DNA of 64,000 nucleotides, taken from Ferdinandcohnia sp047246645 (GTDB lineage Bacteria; Bacillota; Bacilli; Bacillales; Bacillaceae_L). The notes under the pieces are model-generated. The model made no database searches. It was given only the letters and a program-made list of their open reading frames with translations, and was not told where the DNA came from. Below, piece by piece: positions 1 to 6,216 of this stretch. The position numbers and the translations under genes are program-made. Location of the stretch: NCBI RefSeq assembly GCF_047246645.1, contig NZ_JBFOKR010000002.1:62001-126000 (forward strand), read 5' to 3'. The first letter of the stretch is position 1. Every line of letters begins with the position of its first letter.

Positions 1-137
1 TTCTTAACTCCATTTATAAATTGTATATTTGTTCGAATTGATCGATATTGTTCTGAGATTAATGACTCTGGGAATGTATGGGTAGTTTTTCCTTTTAATT
101 GAAGTACTTCCTCACTCTTTTTACTACTAGGAATCAA
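1..137 (-). CDS. Tyrosine-protein kinase of an exopolysaccharide operon (EpsB/YwqD-like), 3' truncated by window edge
   Basis: Only the N-terminal 45 or so residues lie in the window; the gene runs off position 1. The visible stretch includes SEQYRSIRTNIQF, the conserved N-terminal motif of bacterial cytoplasmic BY-kinases (EpsB, YwqD, CapB/CpsD). In this family the kinase is activated by a membrane Wzz-type partner and controls polysaccharide export. The reading frame overlaps the end of the upstream Wzz-like gene, as is usual for the pair. I place the start at the TTG whose first base is 137, because AGAGGTG lies 6 nt upstream; a GTG at 146 within that same sequence is the alternative. The Walker motifs are outside the window, so kinase activity is inferred from family and context. 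Confidence 0.8.
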   Translation of the reverse strand, partial: MIPSSKKSEEVLQLKGKTTHTFPESLISEQYRSIRTNIQFINGVK

Positions 138-876
138 TTGTTTCACCTCTAACACTAATATACTGTTGATTCGCTTTCTTTTTATTCTTTTTATGTGTGT
201 TTCTTTTATTTATTTTTGAAACATTCCCCAAGACAGGAAGTCCTAATGCTTTATGGATATCTTGGTCAGAGTTAATGGAATTATCTAAAGCATTTAACAA
301 AAATACAAAACCAATTCCCAGAATAATACCTGCAATTAATGCTGTGAATTTAAGACTTGAAGAATCTCCTAAATTAGTTGGTATAGGATTTTCCTTTGCT
401 TCAAGATAATGATTAATACCAATAACATTTATAATGCTTTCAGCTTTGTTAATAAAAACCTTTGCTGTAGCATTTGCAATATTGGCAGCACGCTTAGAAA
501 CTGTGTCGGTTACTCTTATTTCCAATATCTGTCCTCCAACATGGACTACGGTGATTTTTCCTGCCAATGCCTCTGGCGTTGTTTCCAATTCTAGTTCCGA
601 AACTACATCAGCCAATACAATAGGATCTACAATAAATTGTTGCAGTGTTTCAATTCCACCATCAGAGCTTAGATGTAAACGGGTATATGATTCATATAAA
701 TTAATTGGCTCATTTTTTGAGTCAAAGTAATAACCAAGAGAACCTGCAATAATCGCAAAGACAATTACAATCCATATACGTCTTTTTATGACAAGGAAAA
801 GACTTTTCAAATCAATTTCTTTCACAACATTCTGTTCATATTTATTAGTATCGTTTTGAGATTGCATATTGCTCAC
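127..876 (-). CDS. epsA: Wzz/YveK-type capsular polysaccharide chain-length/kinase-adaptor protein (EpsA-like)
   Basis: The 249-aa protein has a short cytoplasmic N-terminus, a first membrane helix (about residues 30-50), an extracellular Wzz-like domain and a second helix (about 175-195) followed by a basic cytoplasmic tail. This is the layout of the adaptor that activates the BY-kinase encoded just downstream (11-nt overlap). The pair opens the exopolysaccharide operon that makes the biofilm matrix. The start is a GTG at 874-876 preceded by AAGGGG; an in-frame ATG nine bases later has poorer spacing. The promoter at 989-1017 carries SinR-type boxes, so repression by SinR is predicted. The gene symbol is by analogy with B. 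subtilis eps; the rest of the operon is not visible. Confidence 0.82.
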   Translation of the reverse strand: MSNMQSQNDTNKYEQNVVKEIDLKSLFLVIKRRIWIVIVFAIIAGSLGYYFDSKNEPINLYESYTRLHLSSDGGIETLQQFIVDPIVLADVVSELELETTPEALAGKITVVHVGGQILEIRVTDTVSKRAANIANATAKVFINKAESIINVIGINHYLEAKENPIPTNLGDSSSLKFTALIAGIILGIGFVFLLNALDNSINSDQDIHKALGLPVLGNVSKINKRNTHKKNKKKANQQYISVRGETIDS

Positions 877-909
877 CAGATCCCCTTCTAAAAAGTTGTT
901 CAGACATTA

Positions 910-925
910 GTTCTCCATAAAGAAC
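910..925. promoter_or_regulatory. SinR-type inverted repeat in the eps leader
   Basis: GTTCTCCATAAAGAAC is an inverted repeat (GTTCT, 6-nt gap, AGAAC) matching the GTTCTYT-type SinR box. It lies between the predicted eps promoter and the epsA start. Isolated GTTCA half-sites also occur at 898, 958 and 985. Confidence 0.6.
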
Positions 926-988
926 ACTTGAATAAAAAAATAAGACTTACATAAATTGTTCAATTTGGAAAATCAATAATATATGTTC

Positions 989-1017
989 ATTTTAGTTCTT
1001 AACAAAGAACAAGTCAA
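989..1017 (-). promoter_or_regulatory. Sigma-A promoter of the eps operon with a SinR-type operator as its spacer
   Basis: On the minus strand TTGACT (1012-1017) and TAAAAT (989-994) are separated by exactly 17 bp. That spacer is the perfect palindrome GTTCTTAACAAAGAAC (995-1010) plus one base. A repressor bound there would block RNA polymerase directly. Confidence 0.75.
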
Positions 1018-1028
1018 TAAATATTTGG

Positions 1029-1406
1029 TTATTTTAACCATTTCTTTGATTCGGAGTATAACCTACCATCGTAATTCTTTATCTTCGCAATTTGTTCTGC
1101 CATTTCTTTTAATTCCTCAAATGTTACATTCTTACTCTTAACTTCTTGGGATAACATAAACCAATCAAGATCCATCTCTGTTAACTGTTTTTTGTTATGG
1201 TCCTCACCATCAAAAAAATATGAAATGTCGACTTTGTAATATTCAGAAAGCTTTTTCAAAAAGTCTACTGTGGGTTTACGCAAACCTCTTTCAATTTTCG
1301 AGAGATTACTATAATTAAATTTTATATCTTCTCCCAATTCCTTTAAGGTTAACCCGCGCTGAGTACGTAGCATCTTTATTTGTTCACCTATATGTTTTTT
1401 TGTCAT
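1029..1406 (-). CDS. XRE-family regulator with SinI/SinR-like dimerization tail
   Basis: The 125-aa protein has an N-terminal XRE helix-turn-helix (about residues 5-62, with the recognition segment around YSNLSKIERG). Its tail (about 76-106) reads LDWFMLSQEVKSKN followed by VTFEELKEM, closely resembling the SinI/SinR dimerization helices (LDxEWxxLxxEAKxxNxSxEE). A role as a SinR partner or SlrR-like co-regulator is inferred. It lies directly upstream of, and co-oriented with, the eps operon. A SinR-type operator (1449-1464) sits just after its own predicted promoter, suggesting cross- or autoregulation. The AGGAG to ATG spacing is long (about 12 nt), so translation may be modest. It is clearly distinct from the SinR at 3085. 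Confidence 0.75.
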   Translation of the reverse strand: MTKKHIGEQIKMLRTQRGLTLKELGEDIKFNYSNLSKIERGLRKPTVDFLKKLSEYYKVDISYFFDGEDHNKKQLTEMDLDWFMLSQEVKSKNVTFEELKEMAEQIAKIKNYDGRLYSESKKWLK

Positions 1407-1448
1407 TAACTATTTATTCTCCTTGGATTAGTATTCTAAATCTCTTTC

Positions 1449-1464
1449 GTTCTTAATAAAGTAC
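1449..1464. promoter_or_regulatory. SinR-type operator upstream of the XRE regulator
   Basis: GTTCTTAATAAAGTAC is a one-mismatch version of the GTTCTT-N4-AAGAAC palindrome. It lies about 9 nt downstream of the predicted -10 element, over the likely transcription start. Confidence 0.6.
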
Positions 1465-1472
1465 GTTACTTT

Positions 1473-1501
1473 ACTATATCATGCTTTACCGTATTGAACA
1501 A
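1473..1501 (-). promoter_or_regulatory. Predicted sigma-A promoter of the XRE regulator
   Basis: On the minus strand TTGTTC (1496-1501), a 17-nt spacer and TATAGT (1473-1478) fit a sigma-A promoter, about 70 bp upstream of the regulator start. Confidence 0.5.
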
Positions 1502-1587
1502 TAGAGAATATATTCTTTGTTTTTTATAGTGAACAATTATGAATTTGCGGGTTTCAGAAGATGGGAAGAGTGTAAGCTTAGGAGTTA

Positions 1588-1779
1588 TTATATATATATG
1601 TTTATAGTAAGATCATATACACTATCATTTTGAGTTTTTCTTGCTATATTATTCTGTACGCAAGCATCAACAGCCTTAGTGTTTTTTAAGTCTTTCTGAC
1701 AAACCGGACAGTTCCAGTGTCCACTGTTGCTCGCACTATATGAAGGTTGTAAGCAACGATTACATATTTTTTTGTACAT
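1588..1779 (-). CDS. Small zinc-ribbon-like protein, unknown function
   Basis: This 63-aa product carries two CxxC pairs near its N-terminus (CNRC and CPVC, about residues 6-9 and 24-27) plus one further cysteine, so a small zinc ribbon is likely. The start is the ATG at 1777-1779, with GGTGGTG about 6 nt upstream; an upstream in-frame ATG lacks a ribosome site. It follows the DUF5658-like gene by 28 bp on the same strand and is probably cotranscribed with it. I do not recognise a characterised family. Confidence 0.55.
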   Translation of the reverse strand: MYKKICNRCLQPSYSASNSGHWNCPVCQKDLKNTKAVDACVQNNIARKTQNDSVYDLTINIYI

Positions 1780-1807
1780 AAATATCACCACCAATATCAT
1801 TTAATTG

Positions 1808-2104
1808 CTAAAATATAGAAACTATCCAGTACATATGTGCCGTACATATTATTGTGTATAAGAATGCTGCGATTACAGCTAGTCCCTTCACCCAGCTAGT
1901 TGTGGGAAGAGCTTTCAGTAATACAAATCCGTATAATAAGAAAGAGAGCATTATCTTTACACCGATAAAAAGTAGCGGATCTTTGGAATAGGTATAATCC
2001 ATGAGTGGGTTACTTTCAGTTATTAAATTCAGTTTTAATCCTATAAAAGTTGTTATTCCATCCAATAAATTTACAATTGCCAGGTATTGAAATAAGACTT
2101 TCAT
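1808..2104 (-). CDS. DUF5658-like small integral membrane protein
   Basis: The 98-aa protein is almost entirely hydrophobic, with about three to four membrane spans. It has an LLDGITTFIGL segment followed by an NPLMDY motif, which I associate with DUF5658 proteins of bacilli. Function is unknown. It probably shares a transcript with the zinc-ribbon gene after it. Family assignment is from memory of the motif pattern and is moderately sure. Confidence 0.65.
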   Translation of the reverse strand: MKVLFQYLAIVNLLDGITTFIGLKLNLITESNPLMDYTYSKDPLLFIGVKIMLSFLLYGFVLLKALPTTSWVKGLAVIAAFLYTIICTAHMYWIVSIF

Positions 2105-2151
2105 ATTTACCTCATTTCCTAATCGTTCCTAATTAAAATTTTAGAAAAAAA

Positions 2152-2187
2152 GACCTTGATTTATACTATTCTTTACAAATCAAGGTC
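2152..2187 (-). terminator. Rho-independent terminator
   Basis: An 11-bp perfect stem (GACCTTGATTT with AAATCAAGGTC) is followed on the minus strand by seven T residues. It ends the transcript of the 81-aa gene. Confidence 0.85.
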
Positions 2188-2230
2188 ATGTTAAAAACAT
2201 ATTTTACTCTTCTATATTTACACTGATTGC

Positions 2231-2476
2231 TTATTCCTCTGGAGTTTCTTCAGTTACTAGATCTGCGACTTCCAAGCTTTCTACAGAAACCTCGTTATTC
2301 ATTGGAGCTCCCACTGTTTCTTCACGTCTTCCTTCAATCGTTTCCACTGTATCGGTATTGTTCGGATCATTATGAACTGGATTACCATTGTTACCACAAT
2401 GCTTCCCCTCACCGTTATCATTTTCTCTTCCTTGACCATTATCAGATGGTTCAGGGCATGGATTTAATTTAGGCAT
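2231..2476 (-). CDS. Hypothetical acidic, Asn/Gly/Glu-rich 81-aa protein
   Basis: The product is strongly acidic, low in hydrophobic residues and rich in Asn, Gly and Glu, with two cysteines (CPEP near the N-terminus and HCGN near residue 27). No signal peptide or membrane span is visible, and composition suggests a disordered protein. The start lies inside a 17-bp tandem duplication and has no clear ribosome-binding site. It follows the 86-aa gene by 9 nt, so translational coupling, or decay of a longer frame, is possible. A strong terminator follows it. No family recognised. Confidence 0.45.
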   Translation of the reverse strand: MPKLNPCPEPSDNGQGRENDNGEGKHCGNNGNPVHNDPNNTDTVETIEGRREETVGAPMNNEVSVESLEVADLVTEETPEE

Positions 2477-2488
2477 GGATTTAATTTA
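2455..2488. repeat. 17-bp perfect tandem duplication across a start codon
   Basis: GGCATGGATTTAATTTA occurs twice back to back (2455-2471, 2472-2488). On the minus strand each copy supplies an ATG, and the unit spans the end of the 86-aa gene and the start of the 81-aa gene. Confidence 0.9.
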
Positions 2489-2746
2489 TTTTTGTATACA
2501 CAACAACCTTGACTGGATGTTCAAAGTATTGGTCATATCCAATAATGAAAAATGTTTTTTTTCAAAATCGCCACAGTTCTTCGCAACTTGTTGAATATGC
2601 GTGATACTTTCCTCAGGCTGAAGAATATATACGTTTTCTCCAATTGAAACCTTCACCTGGTAATCATAAATGTTTTCAATGTTTACAGGTTGCTTGGCAA
2701 TACAATTGTCCTCGTAGATTAATTCACCCTGCAATATGCTTTCCAA
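2486..2746 (-). CDS. Hypothetical 86-aa protein, start uncertain
   Basis: A soluble 86-aa product without recognisable domain; it contains three cysteines and ends LLCIQK. The only standard in-frame start is TTG at 2744-2746, with no good ribosome site. The frame stays open upstream through a good AAAGGAG without an ATG, GTG or TTG, so either the start is non-standard or the gene is damaged. It is the first gene of a minus-strand unit reading away from sinR, with SinR-type boxes between its predicted promoter (2903-2931) and coding region. Control by SinR and a matrix- or transition-phase role are inferred. Confidence 0.45.
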   Translation of the reverse strand: MESILQGELIYEDNCIAKQPVNIENIYDYQVKVSIGENVYILQPEESITHIQQVAKNCGDFEKKHFSLLDMTNTLNIQSRLLCIQK

Positions 2747-2841
2747 GTCTTCTTTTTTAGCGTTTTTACTGTCAAAGGCAGCAGCATATGCTGCGTTAAA
2801 GTCGCTCCTTTCTAAAACCGCTTTTGATTTTTGATGTACCA

Positions 2842-2893
2842 GTTCGTTCTTTGATGTTCTTTGATGTTCGTTATTTGTTCTTAATAATGAAAC
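2842..2893. promoter_or_regulatory. Phased array of SinR-type boxes
   Basis: GTTCTTT at 2846 and 2856, GTTCGTT at 2866 and GTTCTTA at 2877 are same-orientation boxes spaced 10, 10 and 11 bp, thus on one helical face. A GAAAC half-site closes the array at 2889. The array lies downstream of the predicted start of the leftward transcript. Confidence 0.7.
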
Positions 2894-2902
2894 GACTAAT
2901 TG

Positions 2903-2931
2903 ATTATAAGCCTAATGAACTATTTTTGAAA
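2903..2931 (-). promoter_or_regulatory. Predicted leftward sigma-A promoter
   Basis: On the minus strand a perfect TATAAT (2903-2908) lies 17 nt from a weak -35, TTTCAA (2926-2931). It would drive the 86-aa/81-aa unit through the GTTC box array. Confidence 0.45.
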
Positions 2932-3036
2932 AATATTAAAATCAGTCATTTCTTCTTAATAACGAACACTTTTCTATGTTTTACTTGCGTTTCCTTTTAT
3001 TTTCTTACTATTTTGTAATTTTATTTAGAAGCTGTC

Positions 3037-3052
3037 GTTCCTTATAATGAAC
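3037..3052 (+). promoter_or_regulatory. sinR promoter -10 inside a GTTC/GAAC operator
   Basis: GTTCCTTATAATGAAC has inverted GTTC and GAAC ends and contains a perfect TATAAT (3043-3048), 37 bp upstream of the sinR start. The -35 is weak (TTTATT region near 3020). The layout suggests negative autoregulation of sinR. Confidence 0.6.
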
Positions 3053-3084
3053 ATATCTTGTAGATTGAATTGAGGAGAAAGAAG

Positions 3085-3438
3085 ATGATAGGAGAGCGGA
3101 TAAGACACTTGAGAAGAAAAAAAAGGTATTCAATTACAGAATTGGCAAAACGTGCAGGAGTTTCAAAATCATATTTAAGTTATATTGAACGAGATGTTCA
3201 AAATAATCCGTCTTTGCAATTTTTATCTAAGATTGCAATAACCTTAGAAACAAGTATTGAATATTTGTTAGGAGATCAACCAAACTCAACTGAAAGTAGT
3301 GAACAACTTGATAGAGAATGGACAATGCTTTTACAAAAAGCAATTGACGATGGAATGAGCAAGGAGGATTTTCGTGAGTATCGAGATTTTATCCATTATA
3401 AAAATTGGGTAAATTCACAGGGGGATATAAATAAGTAA
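3085..3438 (+). CDS. sinR: SinR, master biofilm repressor
   Basis: The 117-aa protein opens MIGERIRHLRRKK and has an XRE helix-turn-helix (about residues 5-60) with GVSKSYLSYIERDVQ, nearly the B. subtilis SinR recognition region. Its C-terminal SinR/SinI dimerization helix pair (about 76-112) contains LDREWTMLLQKA and MSKEDFREYRDFIHYKNW. SinR binds GTTCTYT boxes and represses exopolysaccharide and TasA-fiber genes; matching boxes lie in this region and in front of eps. The start is ATG at 3085 with GAGGAG 7 nt upstream. No separate sinI was found next to it, unlike B. subtilis. A bidirectional terminator follows. Confidence 0.92.
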   Translation: MIGERIRHLRRKKRYSITELAKRAGVSKSYLSYIERDVQNNPSLQFLSKIAITLETSIEYLLGDQPNSTESSEQLDREWTMLLQKAIDDGMSKEDFREYRDFIHYKNWVNSQGDINK

Positions 3439-3501
3439 AATCGAGAAATGTATTGAATACATGACTTTCTTTTAAAATTCATATAATTTCTCTATAGAGA
3501 A

Positions 3502-3527
3502 AAAGCGATCCAAATCTGGGTCGCTTT
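3502..3527. terminator. Bidirectional terminator between sinR and a lipoprotein gene
   Basis: Stem AAAGCGATCCA with TGGGTCGCTTT (one G-T pair) between convergent genes. The flanking A and T runs are short. Confidence 0.65.
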
Positions 3528-3534
3528 ACCTCCC

Positions 3535-4149
3535 TTATTCATTCTTCTCCAACGCAGTTATAACAAGACCTCTCTCATTCTCCTCAGCCTTATAAGTAAC
3601 ATCATTCAACACGGCAGTACCATTAATCACTTTATCCTTATCGCGAAGTAGCCCAAGCTTATAAGTAGCAACACCAATATCTTGTTCCTTAACAGCCTCT
3701 TCTGTATTTGTAACGGCTACTAGTAGAAAGAATGCAGCAATCGCATCTTCATACTTATCTAAAGTAGTTACTAGATCATCTGATTCAATGTCTTTTTTCA
3801 CGATAGCTAGCCTTACTACTTCATTTGTTTGTTCATTAACAATTCCTTCTAAAATTAAGCCGTCGCTAACATCTTGTTTAAACTCTCCGTTAGTGACGTT
3901 AATTGCCTCAAGTTTATATGCACCGGAGTCTTCCATCTTCTCCTGTGCTTCATTCCAGTTTGTAAGTAAATCTTCTGTAGTAAAGCCTAATGATCCCAAA
4001 GTAAGGATTCTTTCATCTGCTGCTTGTATTTTTGTTGTTTTTGGATCTTCTTTCTTCTGTTGTTCCTTCGCTTTGTCGTCGCCTTTACAGCCTACGAGTA
4101 CTGCAATACTTAAAAGTAAGATTCCCAATAGATATAGTTTTTTTCGCAT
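3535..4149 (-). CDS. Putative lipoprotein, unknown function (204 aa)
   Basis: An N-terminal signal with lipobox VLVGC (cysteine near residue 21) marks an exported lipoprotein. A charged Lys/Glu/Asp linker follows, then a domain starting ILTLGSLGFTTEDLL. The neighbouring lipoprotein (4311-4931) has a similar LIGSLGLDT segment at the same place, so the two may be diverged paralogs. The start ATG has GGAGG 6 nt upstream. Position between sinR and the tasA locus suggests, but does not show, a surface or matrix role. No family recognised. Confidence 0.7.
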   Translation of the reverse strand: MRKKLYLLGILLLSIAVLVGCKGDDKAKEQQKKEDPKTTKIQAADERILTLGSLGFTTEDLLTNWNEAQEKMEDSGAYKLEAINVTNGEFKQDVSDGLILEGIVNEQTNEVVRLAIVKKDIESDDLVTTLDKYEDAIAAFFLLVAVTNTEEAVKEQDIGVATYKLGLLRDKDKVINGTAVLNDVTYKAEENERGLVITALEKNE

Positions 4150-4288
4150 GGTTTTCCTCCTACAATAATTACGTTCGCATATTGATAATATGTACGCTAA
4201 AGGAGGAAATCATTCAAACATTAGTAAGTACAATTTGCGCACATGATAGTGGAAATCCTAGTCTTTACACCTTTTAATAAAAATAAAA

Positions 4289-4308
4289 AGCGACCTCCAA
4301 AGGTCACT
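4289..4308 (-). terminator. Terminator after the second lipoprotein gene
   Basis: On the minus strand AGTGACC and GGTCGCT pair around a short loop and are followed by TTTTTATTTTTATT. Confidence 0.7.
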
Positions 4309-4310
4309 TA

Positions 4311-4931
4311 CTACTCAAAATCCTCAGATTTACTTACCATTACTTTTACTATGTATACTTCTTCAGACTGTTCAATTGTTCTTTCAATTACTTCATCATC
4401 AAGTCCTACCCCAATGCCATTTGAGCCATCTTTAATGATTAGAGAAACAGCAACTGGTTTTTCAGCAGTAATTTTTGTCTTCTCACTAATCCAACTCTTT
4501 GCTTCCCCAATCTCTTCAGGAAAAGTTTTAATTGGTAGTGATTCTGCGGAAGATAATGAGGTTCCGTCTGAAACTGACAAGTTCCATCTCTCGTATGTAT
4601 CAGTCTCATTAATAGACAAGTTAATTTTTGAAAACGCAAAGGTTACATCCTCTTTATTTAATGTTGTAGCTGCTCGAACAAGATCATCTTGCTTTTTTCC
4701 ACTTTTGTAATGTTCAACCCAATAGTGAATCATCTTCAAATCTTCATCTTTAATTTCTACATCGTACATAAGCAGAGTATCAAGTCCCAACGAACCAATT
4801 AAATTCATATGATCTTCGGACTGTTGTATTGGTTTAAGAACTGCATCAGACTTCTCAGTTGAAGTTATTTCATTGCTACAACCTGCAAATACAAACGAAA
4901 TAATCATTAATAGTAATAATATTTTTTTCAC
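4311..4931 (-). CDS. Putative lipoprotein, unknown function (206 aa)
   Basis: The start is a GTG at 4929-4931 with GGAGGTG 5 nt upstream, giving a clean signal sequence KKILLLLMIISFVFAGCS with lipobox VFAGC. The mature part is acidic and contains the LIGSLGLDT segment shared with the lipoprotein at 3535-4149. It has its own terminator, and about 160 bp separate it from the next lipoprotein gene, so the two may be transcribed separately. It reads away from the DUF3889 gene. Function unknown. Confidence 0.68.
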   Translation of the reverse strand: MKKILLLLMIISFVFAGCSNEITSTEKSDAVLKPIQQSEDHMNLIGSLGLDTLLMYDVEIKDEDLKMIHYWVEHYKSGKKQDDLVRAATTLNKEDVTFAFSKINLSINETDTYERWNLSVSDGTSLSSAESLPIKTFPEEIGEAKSWISEKTKITAEKPVAVSLIIKDGSNGIGVGLDDEVIERTIEQSEEVYIVKVMVSKSEDFE

Positions 4932-5028
4932 TTGCCCACCTCCTTCAACCATATTATCATACAAACCTTAACCTGTATAAATTTTCCTAATAGGTATACC
5001 CTAAAAGAAAAAAGTGAGGTGTTTTACT

Positions 5029-5379
5029 TTGCTGCGTAAACTATTGATTTCATTTAGTTTAGCTTTCGTGTTAACTGGTTCTTTTTTCACTTTCGATACA
5101 ACTATTTCAACTGTAAATGCCCAACCTCCAAAGAAACCAGTTCCCGATTATGCTAAATGGGGCCGCCTAGCAATGAAGGAAACACAAAAACGGTATCCGA
5201 TGGCACAATTGATTGATTATTTACACATGGGAAGGGATAAAAAGAACGGAACTACAATCGAACGCTTCAAAATATGGATGAGACAGGGCAACAGGGAGTT
5301 CGGGGCATTCGTCACCATCTCGTTTGACACCAAAACCGAGCAAGTAAAAAACATCTTAATTGTAGAAACTGACCGGTAG
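5029..5379 (+). CDS. yqzG: Secreted DUF3889 protein (YqzG/YhdC-like)
   Basis: The protein has an N-terminal signal peptide ending near TVNAQ (about residue 28). A mature domain of about 88 aa with DYAKWGRLAMKETQKRYP and IERFKIWMRQGNREFGAFV follows, the pattern of DUF3889. In B. subtilis yqzG is adjacent to tapA-sipW-tasA; here it is convergent with sipW, which supports the assignment. The start is TTG at 5029 with GAGGTG 7 nt upstream; a GTG at 5014 lacks a ribosome site. It is a small exported protein of unknown biochemical role. Confidence 0.8.
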   Translation: MLRKLLISFSLAFVLTGSFFTFDTTISTVNAQPPKKPVPDYAKWGRLAMKETQKRYPMAQLIDYLHMGRDKKNGTTIERFKIWMRQGNREFGAFVTISFDTKTEQVKNILIVETDR

Positions 5380-5410
5380 TGTCCTCTCCAGAAGGACAAA
5401 TGTATTTCTA

Positions 5411-5546
5411 TGGTGCCTGACACATTGAAATGCTGAAGCGCCTTGATCAGAAACGAGAAAACTGGAGACTCCGACGAAGAAGCGTTCTTTGCTTCTGCTG
5501 GAGGAGTTGAAGTTTCTCGAGTTTCTAGGCGCTGAAGCTGGACACC
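5411..5546. repeat. Dispersed Bacillus noncoding repeat (gaagcgc...ggcgctgaagctggacacc)
   Basis: Begins with ggtgcctgacac (5412) and gaagcgcc (5435) and ends ggcgctgaagctggacacc, the same boundary motifs as elements at 22931 and 36968. Internally it holds an inverted repeat (agaaacgagaaa with gtttctcgagtttct). Confidence 0.6.
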
Positions 5547-5590
5547 ATTGTGGATTGTGTTAAATATGTGGATAATTTAATGCGCTAATA

Positions 5591-5620
5591 AAGGCTGAGC
5601 CAGTTGGGTGGTCAGCCTTT
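5591..5620 (-). terminator. Terminator of the tapA-sipW transcript
   Basis: Stem AAGGCTGA with TCAGCCTT, partly overlapping the sipW stop, with a short T-rich tail on the minus strand. Confidence 0.65.
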
Positions 5621-6216
5621 TAGGTGAGGTTTTTATGTGGTGGTTCTGTGTTTGCGTTGTTTGTAGGTGTGTTGTTCTTTTTAAGTTTTAGGTAGGTTAT
5701 TGATGAGTTTATGAGTGAGTATGCAAAAATAAGCAACCCAGGAATGATAAATAGTAGTATTTTTCCGTTTTTTGATTTTGTGAATTCAATCGCATATCCA
5801 AGATAGGGGATGGTGATATTTGTGTATTCTCCTACCACGTTGTTCGAAACTACTGGATTTGTGTCTCTTGTTTTATTACTATCACCTTTTGTACGATACA
5901 TAACTTGGCCGTTTTTATTTATCACTTTCACAACTCTATGAGTAACAATCCTATTCTTACTCTCCTTAAAAGAAATTACATCATTCTCTTTAAAACGTGT
6001 CATGTCTCCACCAGTTTTCACAAATATTATGGAGCCTGTTTTAATACCAGGCTCCATGGACCCTGAGAGGACAATTTTTATTTGGTATCCAAATAGCTGT
6101 GGTTCTCCTTTGGAAAAAAGAGCTGAACCAATGACAAAAAACATGAAGAGTAAGGCGACATAAAATAGACATGTAATTATTTGGCCGACTACCTTTTTTA
6201 CAATGTTTTTATTCAT
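5620..6216 (-). CDS. sipW: ER-type signal peptidase I, SipW
   Basis: The 198-aa membrane peptidase has N-terminal (about 10-32) and C-terminal (about 152-172) membrane helices around an S26B domain. Catalytic residues are Ser53 in VLSGSMEPG and His93 in IVTHRVV, the Ser-His arrangement of ER-type rather than Lys-type signal peptidases; Asp112 lies in KGDSN. In B. subtilis SipW processes TapA and TasA. The start ATG overlaps the tapA stop by 8 nt (ATGAATAA), with AAAGGAG upstream, so translation is probably coupled. It is the last gene of the matrix cluster and ends at a terminator shared with its stop region. Confidence 0.93.
   Translation of the reverse strand: MNKNIVKKVVGQIITCLFYVALLFMFFVIGSALFSKGEPQLFGYQIKIVLSGSMEPGIKTGSIIFVKTGGDMTRFKENDVISFKESKNRIVTHRVVKVINKNGQVMYRTKGDSNKTRDTNPVVSNNVVGEYTNITIPYLGYAIEFTKSKNGKILLFIIPGLLIFAYSLINSSITYLKLKKNNTPTNNANTEPPHKNLT

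Larger units (their letters stand above)
2747..3084. other. Divergent regulatory region between the 86-aa gene and sinR
   Basis: This noncoding stretch of about 340 bp holds a phased array of GTTC boxes, two further GTTC/GAAC sites near 2952-2967 and 3037-3052, and candidate promoters in both directions. Confidence 0.7.

Noticed and set aside
2824..3018. Possible sinI or other small gene between the 86-aa gene and sinR
   Set aside because: The plus-strand frame is hydrophobic and AT-driven, has no ribosome site and does not resemble SinI; the DNA is better explained by regulatory boxes.
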